From Saprospiraceae bacterium (lineage in GTDB: Bacteria; Bacteroidota; Bacteroidia; Chitinophagales; Saprospiraceae), in NCBI GenBank assembly GCA_027488855.1, contig JAIYAV010000268.1:1-40311 (forward strand): a stretch of 40,311 nt of DNA, given 5' to 3'. The notes under the pieces are model-generated. The model worked only from the letters and a program-made list of their open reading frames with translations. It was not told where the DNA came from and searched no databases. Position 1 is the first letter of the stretch. Every line of letters starts with the position of its first letter. Below are positions 7,114-14,746 of this stretch, in pieces. The position numbers and the translations under genes are program-made.

Positions 7114-7673
7114 TTTTTTACGTAGGAAGCTTTTGGAGTTCCAAACTCGGTTACACAAATATACGCTGGCAAACCGGAATTATCCGATCGCTTGGTCTGT
7201 TGTTTTTTGATCGCCACTCTTTTTTCTACAGTATTGGTTTTGCTCTCCTTGCGAATACCCGACACTTCCAAACGCGCCAGGTAGAAATTGTACTCGTCCT
7301 CTTCATCACAGAGGTAGAAGTCAAAACCATTGTTGCCCATGGTTGGTTCCACGGCGCTGCATTTTTTTACCAAAATGGTGCTGAGGAGCACGGCAATACA
7401 CATCGCGCCGTAGTCGGTGGTACGGCTGGGCTCCTGGTACGATTTGTGGATGTTATCGGTGATTTCTAAGGCCCAGTTCACCTGGATGTTGCTTTTGTCG
7501 CCACTGTCGTTGATGGTGACGGGGAGGACTGTGCCGGATGAGTGGTTTTGTTCATCCATACACACGACGGCGGCTTCCAACATAGCGGTGGCGTAGCCGG
7601 GAGCGAGGGCGTTGAGGGTGGTGACGTGTTCGAGGTGGAGGTGGTGATTCACGGGATGATTATTGTTATTCAC
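7110..7673 (-). CDS. Unnamed 'ARLEVSG' protein, first gene of the two-gene module
   Basis: This 187-residue protein has an N-terminal HHLHLEHVTTLNALAPGYA, a middle RTTDYGAMCIAVLLSTIL, then GFDFYLC, YLARLEVSGIRK and the C-terminal LPAYICVTEFGTP. I recall this order of motifs from unnamed proteins encoded beside a small TPR-like gene in distant bacteria, but I know of no functional assignment. The FDF-acid-ARLEVSG region could be a nuclease-like beta core, which is speculation. The start is a GTG at 7673 inside a tandem repeat; no ATG exists before residue 31, and HHLHLEH would be lost if that were used. The stop overlaps the TPR-like start. The AAA-ATPase gene ends 32 bases upstream on the same strand. 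Confidence 0.72.
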   Translation of the reverse strand: MNNNNHPVNHHLHLEHVTTLNALAPGYATAMLEAAVVCMDEQNHSSGTVLPVTINDSGDKSNIQVNWALEITDNIHKSYQEPSRTTDYGAMCIAVLLSTILVKKCSAVEPTMGNNGFDFYLCDEEDEYNFYLARLEVSGIRKESKTNTVEKRVAIKKQQTKRSDNSGLPAYICVTEFGTPKASYVKK

Positions 7674-7718
7674 TTTTCACTTTTCGCTTTTCATTTTTCA
7701 CTCCCTCACACCCACACC
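7671..7718. repeat. Single-armed 7-bp tandem repeat (GTGAAAA) behind the ATPase gene
   Basis: On the minus strand this is GTGTGGGTGTGA followed by about four units of GTGAAAA/ATGAAAA/GCGAAAA. The ATPase stop codon (7706-7708) lies within it, and the GTG start of the next gene is the last unit. No complementary arm is present. The 13-mer GGTGTGGGTGTGA (7706-7718) recurs exactly behind mraZ at 24933-24945. Confidence 0.7.
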
Positions 7719-9274
7719 GCCAAAATCCGCTTCCCATCCAACTCAATCCATTCCTGTTTCCAACTCTTCACCTCACTATGGTCAAAAATGACCAAATACC
7801 CCGTATCCAGCCCTACCCGATCGAGGTAGCCGAGTAATTGTACCAAGCCTTCCTGGTGGGCAGCCTCGCCGTACCAAATTTTTAATTCGACGATGTATTT
7901 TTCTGCATAATAGGTAATGGCGACGTCGATGCGACGCTCCTCTGAAATTTCAGGCTCTTTAAAGTCGTAGCCACCGCCATTGATGATGGGCTTGATGAAA
8001 GCCAAGAAAATCAGGCGGCCCTGGCGCTCCAAAAAATCGCGGTCTTTTTTGCTGTACTGTTCTTTCATGAAGCGCTGGAAGCGATCCAGCACTTTGGGCA
8101 TATCTAATTTGCGATTGGGCAATTGGTAAATGACTGGAACATTCTCATTCCTAAAAGTGTAAGAAGTTTCCAATTTGGAACTGAAGTAGTTGTAAATCAA
8201 CTCGGCATAAATGCGATTGTGGATGCGCAAGCCACGCCCGTTGGCCAAATACCCGTACATCATACCCAGGGTGATTACGGGGTTGTGGATATTGTAAGTG
8301 ATTGACCTTTCATTCATGACGAGTTCAAAAACCAGGTCCTGTAGTTCGCGGTAGCCTTCCAGGTTTTTGATCAAACTGTCGAAGTTGGTGTTGCTTTCTT
8401 TAACCAATTCGCTGGCTGCATATTCCAAATCAGCAAGCGCCCACTCCTTAGCACCTTTGGCCGGGATGATTTTTTCGGCCAACATTTTGCACAATTTACT
8501 CACCAAAAAGGGATGGCCAGAGGTATACCACACCAACTTCTCTGCAAACACTGGTGCATCAATCTGAATGCCTGCGTCCTTACTGTATTCCTCCAACATG
8601 GGGATGATTTCGGGCGCAGACAAGCTCATGTTTACATCAAAATCCGTAGCAATATTCCAGGGCGAATTCAGGGTTTGAGCGGCATCGGGGCGAAGTTTAA
8701 TTTTGAGGGTTTTGACATCGTGCACCCCGGCGAGGATAACGCTGTGAAAAGTACTTCCGCTACCGCGTAAGGCATCCAGGTATTTGCTGCGCAACATTCC
8801 TAAAAAATGAAGAAAGACTTCGTTGTTGCCACTTTTATCTACTTCATCAATGAGCAGCACCAGCTTTTTTGGGAATTTATGCACCAGATCGCTGATGACG
8901 CGACCAATTTTGGAGAAATCCTGAAGTTCTTCGGCATTTTGCTCCAGCCAAGCCGCTACTTCAGTATTGCCCTGCGCGGCCAGTTCACGGCTCAGCAGCC
9001 CTAAAAACACTTGGCCAAAGCGCAGCGTACTGGAATATTCCCCCTCGCCCAGCGCTTCAAAACTGATGGTGATGGAAAAAAAATCACTTGAATGAGCCAG
9101 GGAGCGCTGGAGGTTCACCAACATGGTCGTTTTGCCAAATTGCCGTGGGCGATTGATGATAAAATACGCTCCACGTTCTACTAGTTCTAAAGTCTGACGC
9201 AATTTGGTCGACACGTCGGCCATATAGTGACGCTCGGGGATGCAGGTACCTGTGATGTTGAAGTATTTGGCCAT
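7706..9274 (-). CDS. AAA-ATPase-like protein with C-terminal PD-(D/E)XK domain (AAA-ATPase_like / PDDEXK_9)
   Basis: This 522-residue protein begins MAKYFNITGTCIPERHYMAD, the standard opening of the AAA-ATPase_like family. A P-loop NRPRQFGKTT lies at 41-50 and a Walker B LVLLIDEVDK near 137-146. A middle helical region covers MLEEYSKDAGI to TSGHPFLVSKLCKML. The C-terminal nuclease-like fold has RRIDVAITY...YIVELKIWYG (D then ExK) followed by GLVQLLGYLDRVG. The family is very common and often multicopy in Bacteroidota; a defence or mobile-element link is suspected but unproven. The start at 9274 is chosen because the longer frame would translate the ftsZ terminator. A -7 box lies just upstream. 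The stop lies in a tandem repeat shared with the mraZ 3' end. Confidence 0.85.
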   Translation of the reverse strand: MAKYFNITGTCIPERHYMADVSTKLRQTLELVERGAYFIINRPRQFGKTTMLVNLQRSLAHSSDFFSITISFEALGEGEYSSTLRFGQVFLGLLSRELAAQGNTEVAAWLEQNAEELQDFSKIGRVISDLVHKFPKKLVLLIDEVDKSGNNEVFLHFLGMLRSKYLDALRGSGSTFHSVILAGVHDVKTLKIKLRPDAAQTLNSPWNIATDFDVNMSLSAPEIIPMLEEYSKDAGIQIDAPVFAEKLVWYTSGHPFLVSKLCKMLAEKIIPAKGAKEWALADLEYAASELVKESNTNFDSLIKNLEGYRELQDLVFELVMNERSITYNIHNPVITLGMMYGYLANGRGLRIHNRIYAELIYNYFSSKLETSYTFRNENVPVIYQLPNRKLDMPKVLDRFQRFMKEQYSKKDRDFLERQGRLIFLAFIKPIINGGGYDFKEPEISEERRIDVAITYYAEKYIVELKIWYGEAAHQEGLVQLLGYLDRVGLDTGYLVIFDHSEVKSWKQEWIELDGKRILAVWV

Positions 9275-9293
9275 TGACGCTTTTATCTTTGCA

Positions 9294-9301
9294 CAAAAAT
9301 A
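9294..9301 (-). promoter_or_regulatory. Candidate -7 box of the AAA-ATPase gene
   Basis: On the minus strand this reads TATTTTTG, matching TAnnTTTG, 19 bases before the ATG, giving a leader of roughly 13 bases. No well-spaced TTTG -33 element is seen. Confidence 0.45.
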
Positions 9302-9334
9302 ATCAATTGATTGCATTAATGCTTGCATCAAAAC

Positions 9335-9370
9335 AAAATGCCCAGCAAGGTTCCCCCTGCCAGGCATTTT
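9335..9370 (-). terminator. Rho-independent terminator of the dcw cluster, behind ftsZ
   Basis: Arms AAAATGCC (9335-9342) and GGCATTTT (9363-9370) form an 8-bp stem. On the minus strand it is followed by a T-rich run (TTTTGTTTTG). It lies 64 bases beyond the ftsZ stop and is the first good terminator found after mraZ. Confidence 0.65.
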
Positions 9371-9433
9371 AAAAGTGTCGCTTACATGATGGAAAACAAA
9401 AAAAATAAAAAAGACTAAAGCGTCACAATAACG

Positions 9434-10903
9434 CTAGTCAACATTATCGTCTAAAAAAGCATTGCGTTCGGAGATGTCGAGCTCTTCATCGTCGCTGATG
9501 GTCCAGCGGGAGAAGGCCTGTTCGTTGGCAGCGGGTACGTCGTCCAGGTGGATGCCACGGCGCATGTAGGCAGGTTCACCCTCCATGTTGTTGACCATCT
9601 GAGGACTGTTCAACTTCTGTGGATTGATCTCGCTGCGCAAACGTTCTTTGCGGCGTTGTTCCATTTCCTGGCGGCGGCGGCGCTCCTCTTCCATGCGGTC
9701 GTGATCCTCTTTTACAAAAGGCTCATCGTACCCATGTTTGTTGCTGCGCTGGTATTTTTCGATGGTGGAGCGGATGTTGTCGAACTCCACGGTATTTTGG
9801 CCCTTGCGGGTATCTGGCTCAGATTCAGTGATCTCCTTCAGACCATAACGAGAAGTCCCCAGGTCTTTTTTTTGGCGCACATCGTCGTCGTCCAAAGATA
9901 CCTTGATCTTTTGGTCCCCCTTAGCAGGCACAGCTTCATCCACCGAAGGAGCATTGAAGCCAGTAGCGATGATGGTTACGCTGAGCTTGTCACCCAGGCG
10001 CTCATCGAAGCAGTTACCCCAGATCAAATCGGTGCCATAACCAGCTTCCTCTTGTACGAACTCAGTGATCTCAAAGATCTCGTCCATGGTCACTTCCTTG
10101 CGGCCCGAGGTGATGTTCAGCAGGATGTGGCGCGCGCCCCGGATGTCGTTTTCTTCCAGGAGCGGTGAGTGCAATGCCTCATCTACAGCTCGGCGAGCAC
10201 GGTCGTCTCCTTCCGCGCTGGCGGTGCCCATGATGGCCATGCCAGAGTTGCACATTACGGTGCGAACGTCTTCGAAGTCCACGTTGACGTAACCAGGTAC
10301 CGTGATGATTTCGGCGATCCCTTTGGCAGCGGTGGTCAGGATGTTGTCTGCTTTCGCAAACGCATCCGAAACCGACAAGTTGCCGTAAATCTGCCGCAAT
10401 TTATCGTTGGAAATGATGATGATCGTATCCACGTTTTTGCGCAGCTCCGACAATCCTTCCACTCCTTGCATAACCCGACGGCGGCCTTCAAAATTGAAGG
10501 GCAAGGTCACGATGCCTACCGTGAGGATGCCCATTTCGCGGGCCGTTTTGGCAATGATCGGCGCAGCTCCGGTACCGGTACCACCACCCATACCTGCGGT
10601 CACGAACAACATTTTACAGCCTTCGCCCAGGTATTTGCGCACCTCGTCAATGGAGCTTTCACAAGCTTCTTTACCCCGTGAAGGGTGCGAACCTGCGCCC
10701 AAACCTTCAGTGCCCAAAGGAATTTGAATCGGAACGGAACTGGCTTCCATGGCCTGTACATCGGTGTTGCAGATGGCAAAATCCACACCAACGATGCCTT
10801 GCTTAAACATGTGTGTGACGGCATTGCTACCGCCTCCACCGACGCCCAACACCTTGATGATGGAGCCTTTATTTTTTGGCATATCGAAAAGCATACCTTG
10901 CAT
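9434..10903 (-). CDS. ftsZ: Cell division protein FtsZ
   Basis: This 489-residue tubulin-like GTPase forms the Z ring. Visible motifs are VLGVGGGGSNAVTHM at 18-32, the tubulin signature GMGGGTGTG at 104-112, the FNFEGRRR segment and the T7-loop region NVDFEDVRTVM. Residues ~330-489 are a long charged linker with an arginine/glutamate-rich stretch (RMEEERRRRQEMEQRRKERL), the Bacteroidota-type EPAYMRRGIHLDD and an acidic end (ERNAFLDDNVD). The end differs from the classic FtsZ tail of proteobacteria, so its FtsA contact may differ. The start is the ATG at 10903, but MPKNKG at 10882 is also possible. ftsA ends 33 bases upstream, so they are co-transcribed. Confidence 0.97.
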   Translation of the reverse strand: MQGMLFDMPKNKGSIIKVLGVGGGGSNAVTHMFKQGIVGVDFAICNTDVQAMEASSVPIQIPLGTEGLGAGSHPSRGKEACESSIDEVRKYLGEGCKMLFVTAGMGGGTGTGAAPIIAKTAREMGILTVGIVTLPFNFEGRRRVMQGVEGLSELRKNVDTIIIISNDKLRQIYGNLSVSDAFAKADNILTTAAKGIAEIITVPGYVNVDFEDVRTVMCNSGMAIMGTASAEGDDRARRAVDEALHSPLLEENDIRGARHILLNITSGRKEVTMDEIFEITEFVQEEAGYGTDLIWGNCFDERLGDKLSVTIIATGFNAPSVDEAVPAKGDQKIKVSLDDDDVRQKKDLGTSRYGLKEITESEPDTRKGQNTVEFDNIRSTIEKYQRSNKHGYDEPFVKEDHDRMEEERRRRQEMEQRRKERLRSEINPQKLNSPQMVNNMEGEPAYMRRGIHLDDVPAANEQAFSRWTISDDEELDISERNAFLDDNVD

Positions 10904-10936
10904 ATTTTTCGAGCTTTAATAGTTATGCTCTTGGGT

Positions 10937-12301
10937 TTATAAATCCGCGTCTGGTTCCGCTTCGAACCATTCCTTGGTTTTTTTGAATAAACTATCGATC
11001 CAACGCCCGCCGGGTGCTGTTCGGGATTCTTCTTCCTCCTCCACAGTGGCCACTTTGGGTGTGCTCAGGTTTTCTTTGGGCGTTTCCACCGCTACCGGAG
11101 CCTCAATGGCAGGTTCGTTGAAGCGGCCTTTTTCACGGTCTTCAATGCCCCGCATCAGCAGGCCAATTGCCGTGGCGTAAATCGGGCTACTCAGTTGCTC
11201 AGTATAGCCATGCGCCAATGGCTCAATGGGGAGACCAATACGCGTAGGCATTCCGGTGTGGTATTCGGAGAGTTTTTCGATGTGGCTGAGCAATGCACCG
11301 CCGCCCGTCAGGACGATCCCCGCAATGAGTTTGCGCTCATAGCCAGATCGGCGAATTTCCCATACCACGTAGTCGAGGATTTCTTCCACCCGCGCCTGAA
11401 TGATCCGCGCCAGGTTTTTCTCCGAAATCTCTTTATGGTCACGACCGCGCACCCCGGGAATGGTGATGATGCGGTTGTCGTATACTTCGTCGGCCAGGGC
11501 TGAACCAAATTTAACCTTCAGTTTTTCAGCCTGTTGGGGCATCACCGTGCAGCCTTCCTTGATGTCTTTGGTGATCACGTTACCTCCAAATGGAATCACT
11601 GCCGTGTGGCGAATGATGCCGTCCTGGAAGATGGTGATGTCGGTGGTTCCGCCACCGATGTCCACCAGCGCTACACCAGCTTCCCGCTCCTCTTCGTTGA
11701 GTACCGACATGGCTGAAGCAATGGGCTCCAAGGTCATGTTGGCCACCCGCAAGCCGGATTTTTCAACGCAGCGGTACAGGTTGTTGGAGGCAGCGATTTG
11801 CCCGGTGATGATGTGGAAATTGGCTTCCAAACGAACGCCCGACATCCCGATGGGATCGAGAATGCCTTGTTCGTTGTCCACCGCGTATTCCTGTGGAATG
11901 ACGTGGATGATTTTGTCTCCTGGAGGCAGTACCAGTTTGTACATGTCTCCGATCAGCCGATCGATGTCCTCTTGGCTGATCTCCACGATATTGTTGTCGC
12001 GCATGAGGATGCCACGGTGTTGCAAGCTCTTGATGTGCTGGCCAGCAATACCTACGTGTACCCAATCGAAATTGGCGTTCACGCCTCTACGTGCGGCGAT
12101 GACTGCTTCAGAAATAGCATTAACGGTTTTTTCGATGTTGGAGACCACTCCGCGCAAAACGCCTTCTGAGTTGACTTTACCAACGCCCAAAATCTCTAGT
12201 TTTCCATGCTGATTCTTACGTCCCGCGATGGCGCATACTTTGGTCGTGCCGATGTCTACGGCTACCACCACGTCTGATTTGCGAGCATTTGTTTCCATCA
12301 T
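10937..12301 (-). CDS. ftsA: Cell division protein FtsA
   Basis: This 454-residue actin-like ATPase tethers FtsZ to the membrane. The phosphate-1 motif VVVAVDIGTTKVCAIAG lies at 11-27; further along are the phosphate-2 segment VALVDIGGGTTDITIF and the adenosine motif GIVLTGGGALL. An acidic/proline linker is followed by the amphipathic membrane-targeting helix WIDSLFKKTKEWFEAE at the C-terminus. Two tandem ATGs (12301 and 12298) are both possible. The 146 bases between ftsQ and this gene are the longest gap inside the second half of the cluster; I see no TAnnTTTG box or strong hairpin there. Confidence 0.96.
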   Translation of the reverse strand: MMETNARKSDVVVAVDIGTTKVCAIAGRKNQHGKLEILGVGKVNSEGVLRGVVSNIEKTVNAISEAVIAARRGVNANFDWVHVGIAGQHIKSLQHRGILMRDNNIVEISQEDIDRLIGDMYKLVLPPGDKIIHVIPQEYAVDNEQGILDPIGMSGVRLEANFHIITGQIAASNNLYRCVEKSGLRVANMTLEPIASAMSVLNEEEREAGVALVDIGGGTTDITIFQDGIIRHTAVIPFGGNVITKDIKEGCTVMPQQAEKLKVKFGSALADEVYDNRIITIPGVRGRDHKEISEKNLARIIQARVEEILDYVVWEIRRSGYERKLIAGIVLTGGGALLSHIEKLSEYHTGMPTRIGLPIEPLAHGYTEQLSSPIYATAIGLLMRGIEDREKGRFNEPAIEAPVAVETPKENLSTPKVATVEEEEESRTAPGGRWIDSLFKKTKEWFEAEPDADL

Positions 12302-12447
12302 GAATGTTCATATTTGGCCTTTTCACCAAAATGGGAATGTAGGCGGTTAATTCGGAGCGGGTTGTGTAAGCGTTTTTTCAGTAAGTTAGCTGCAATCCTG
12401 TCTCCTTAAAATGGGATATTAATTTGTTGCTGAGTAAAACCTTTGTT

Positions 12448-13236
12448 TCACTTACAAATCACCTGTCCGCGATAGCGAACATCAATACTGCGGTATTTGC
12501 GCCAGCCTTCGTAGGGCATAGCTTCACGGTAAAATATCTTCAGATTCTGGATCTTCTCCTGTGCATCTTCGTACTTTCCAAATACAATCTTTTGGTCGCC
12601 GATTAGTGGGGCCAAAATGAAGTCGCCGTTGCTGCTCACGAAGATTTGTCCGATCATCGCATTTAAAAATGCGTCCTTGCGGAGGTCACTACTGAGCAAA
12701 AACAATTGTCGCAATAAGTGTTTTTCACGCTCCAAAAAATCGGGCACATACACGGGTATACTCCCTGTAGCCACTACCACCCGAGCGGTAAAGTGTTTGG
12801 ACAGGGGCATCCGAATGCCGTTTTTATCCAAGTAGTAATTCCAACCATCTTTGTCGATGATGCGAATTACGGGTTCTCTTTGGGTCACGGTTACCCGTAC
12901 AAAATCGCGGGCATCCAGGTATACTTCGGCATCTTGCACCAGAGGGTCTTTTTCCAAAACCTGTTCCAGGCGTTCAATTTCCACGTTGCGCACCGAGCGG
13001 GACTGAAACTCATAACCAAAGGCTTTGTGGATCAATTCGGTTACGTCCACGGGCTGCATCAGCAAATCGCCATTGGGCAAAGGTTTGATGTCGACTTCCA
13101 CTCCTTTTACCGCTGAACTTTTGCGGTGGTTTACGGCCGACAGCACGACCATCGCCCCCACCAGCAGAGTGCCCATCCAGGCCAATGCTTTGAGCTGTTG
13201 TCGCGTGATCTTGTTTCTATTTGTCGATTCGGCCAT
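12448..13236 (-). CDS. ftsQ: Cell division protein FtsQ/DivIB
   Basis: This 262-residue single-pass membrane protein has a short basic cytoplasmic N-terminus, a transmembrane segment (~residues 18-38, AWMGTLLVGAMVVLSAV) and an extracytoplasmic region. The latter contains a POTRA-like part (LEQVLEKDPLVQDAEVYLDARDFVRVTVTQREPVIRI) and a beta domain. That block of hydrophobic positions followed by V-x-V-x-x-R-x-P-x-R is the recognisable FtsQ signature. The position between murC and ftsA supports the call strongly, since the sequence itself is divergent. FtsQ bridges early and late divisome proteins. murC ends 13 bases upstream. Confidence 0.9.
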   Translation of the reverse strand: MAESTNRNKITRQQLKALAWMGTLLVGAMVVLSAVNHRKSSAVKGVEVDIKPLPNGDLLMQPVDVTELIHKAFGYEFQSRSVRNVEIERLEQVLEKDPLVQDAEVYLDARDFVRVTVTQREPVIRIIDKDGWNYYLDKNGIRMPLSKHFTARVVVATGSIPVYVPDFLEREKHLLRQLFLLSSDLRKDAFLNAMIGQIFVSSNGDFILAPLIGDQKIVFGKYEDAQEKIQNLKIFYREAMPYEGWRKYRSIDVRYRGQVICK

Positions 13237-13249
13237 GCTATGGTTTATT

Positions 13250-14626
13250 TTATTTCGGGTTGTTTTGTTTTTTTGTACTGTTCAACCAATTTCCAATCGG
13301 TTCTACCAGGGTATCAATGTCTCCGGCACCCAGGGTCAGCAATACTTCCGGTTTGTTGTTTTGCAGGGCTGGCAACAAGTCCACTTTGCTGATTTGGTGT
13401 ACATTGGGGTTCTTCATTAGTTTTACCAATAGGTCAGAACTCACTCCTGGGATCGGTAGTTCCCGGGCCGGGTAAATATCCAACAAGTATATTTCGTCCA
13501 ATTGGTCCAGGGCATCCGCAAAACCGTCGGCGAAGTCGCGGGTACGGCTGAACAAATGCGGCTGAAACACACCTGTAATTTTGGAGTTGGGGAACAATTC
13601 CCGCGCCGCGCCAATGGCCGCATTCAGCTCCGTGGGGTGGTGCGCATAGTCGTCAAAGAATGCCGTTTCTTCATCGCGGTAGATGATTTCAAAACGGCGT
13701 TTCACCCCCCGGAAAGCGGCCAATCCACTGCGAATATCGGCCTCTTTGGCACCCAGTTGCAGCGCAATAGACAGGGCTACGGTGGCATTTTCCACATTGT
13801 GCCGTCCAGGCAGTGGCATCTGCAAACCTTCAATCGTGCCCTGTGGACTGGTATAATCGAACACGAAGTAACCTTTTTCTACCCGAATGTTGTGTGCCTG
13901 ATAATCCCCTCCTTCGACGCCGAAGCTGCGGTACGCAGTGCCATCCTCAAAATGGTGCTGCAAGTTGTGCTGCAACCACAAGGTGCCACCCGGTTTAAGC
14001 TGTTTGGCAAAGGCTTTGAAGCCCGTATTGAGCAGGGTTTCTTCGTCCCCATAAATGTCCAAATGATCGGCATCCATCGACATGATGGACGCGATATCGG
14101 GATAGAGGTGCAAAAAGGAACGATCGAACTCGTCGGCTTCTACCACTACCCAATCGCTGCTACCCAACACGTAGTTGGATTCAAAATTGCGGGCAATACC
14201 TCCCAAAAAGGCGGTACAATCCACTCCGGTGCTGCGCAACAAGTGAGCAGTAAGCGAAGAAGTGGTTGTTTTGCCATGCGTTCCCGCGATGGCCACGGTT
14301 TTCATGCCCCGGCTGATGATGCCCAGTACTTCGGCCCGTTTTTTAATGGGGGTACCATTTTGCAAAAAATGCTGGTACTCCGCATGGCTGGTTGGAACTG
14401 CTGGGGTATACACCACCAAATCAACACCCGTTGGGACCTTGCTCAAATCTTCTTCGTAATGTACATGCATGCCTTCAGCTTCCAACGCGCGGGTCAGTTC
14501 AGTGGAAGTGCGGTCGTAACCATGTACTTCTACTCCACGTTGCAGGAAATAGCGGGCGATGGCACTCATGCCGATGCCGCCAATTCCGATGAAATAAAGC
14601 TTTTTAATGTCTTGAAGGTCAAGCAT
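13250..14626 (-). CDS. murC: UDP-N-acetylmuramate--L-alanine ligase
   Basis: This 458-residue cytoplasmic Mur ligase adds L-alanine to UDP-MurNAc, the first step of stem-peptide synthesis. The N-terminal nucleotide-binding domain has FIGIGGIGMSAIA at 12-24. The ATP-binding P-loop is GTHGKTTTSS at 115-124. The central domain contains VVEADEFDRSF, and the third domain has FDDYAHHPTE and FQPHLFSRTRD. Length and motifs are normal. Its upstream leader is occupied by inverted repeat C, which separates it from murG. Confidence 0.97.
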   Translation of the reverse strand: MLDLQDIKKLYFIGIGGIGMSAIARYFLQRGVEVHGYDRTSTELTRALEAEGMHVHYEEDLSKVPTGVDLVVYTPAVPTSHAEYQHFLQNGTPIKKRAEVLGIISRGMKTVAIAGTHGKTTTSSLTAHLLRSTGVDCTAFLGGIARNFESNYVLGSSDWVVVEADEFDRSFLHLYPDIASIMSMDADHLDIYGDEETLLNTGFKAFAKQLKPGGTLWLQHNLQHHFEDGTAYRSFGVEGGDYQAHNIRVEKGYFVFDYTSPQGTIEGLQMPLPGRHNVENATVALSIALQLGAKEADIRSGLAAFRGVKRRFEIIYRDEETAFFDDYAHHPTELNAAIGAARELFPNSKITGVFQPHLFSRTRDFADGFADALDQLDEIYLLDIYPARELPIPGVSSDLLVKLMKNPNVHQISKVDLLPALQNNKPEVLLTLGAGDIDTLVEPIGNWLNSTKKQNNPK

Positions 14627-14638
14627 AACTTGTATTTT

Positions 14639-14746
14639 GGTTGAGAAAGTTTAGGAAGGTTTAGGGAGGTTTAGGCTGCCGCAGCGATTTTGACTATGTC
14701 GCTGCGGTAGCCTAAACCTTCCTCAACCTTCTCAACCTCCCTCAAC
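14639..14746. repeat. Inverted repeat C between murG and murC, with the CCGCAGCGA core
   Basis: The left arm is tandem GTTTAGG/GTTGAGA-type units (14639-14674), the core GCTGCCGCAGCGA...TCGCTGCGGTAGC spans 14675-14711, and the right arm is the complement (14712-14746). The core stem has one mismatch over 13 bp; outer arms pair imperfectly because T and G units alternate differently on the two sides. The murG stop (14732-14734) and its last codons lie inside the right arm. Confidence 0.88.

Noticed and set aside
9275-9367. A longer AAA-ATPase start at 9367
   Set aside because: It would translate the ftsZ terminator hairpin and a -7 promoter box; family members begin at MAKYFNITG.
13502-14644. 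A 380-codon open frame on the + strand antisense to murC
   Set aside because: It is the reverse of a well-conserved Mur ligase with the same GC-rich codon pattern; its translation is low-complexity and resembles no protein family.
14639-14746. Hairpin C (and likewise A, B, D, E) as a rho-independent terminator
   Set aside because: No T-run follows the stem in either direction, and A, C and D sit between genes that should be co-transcribed.
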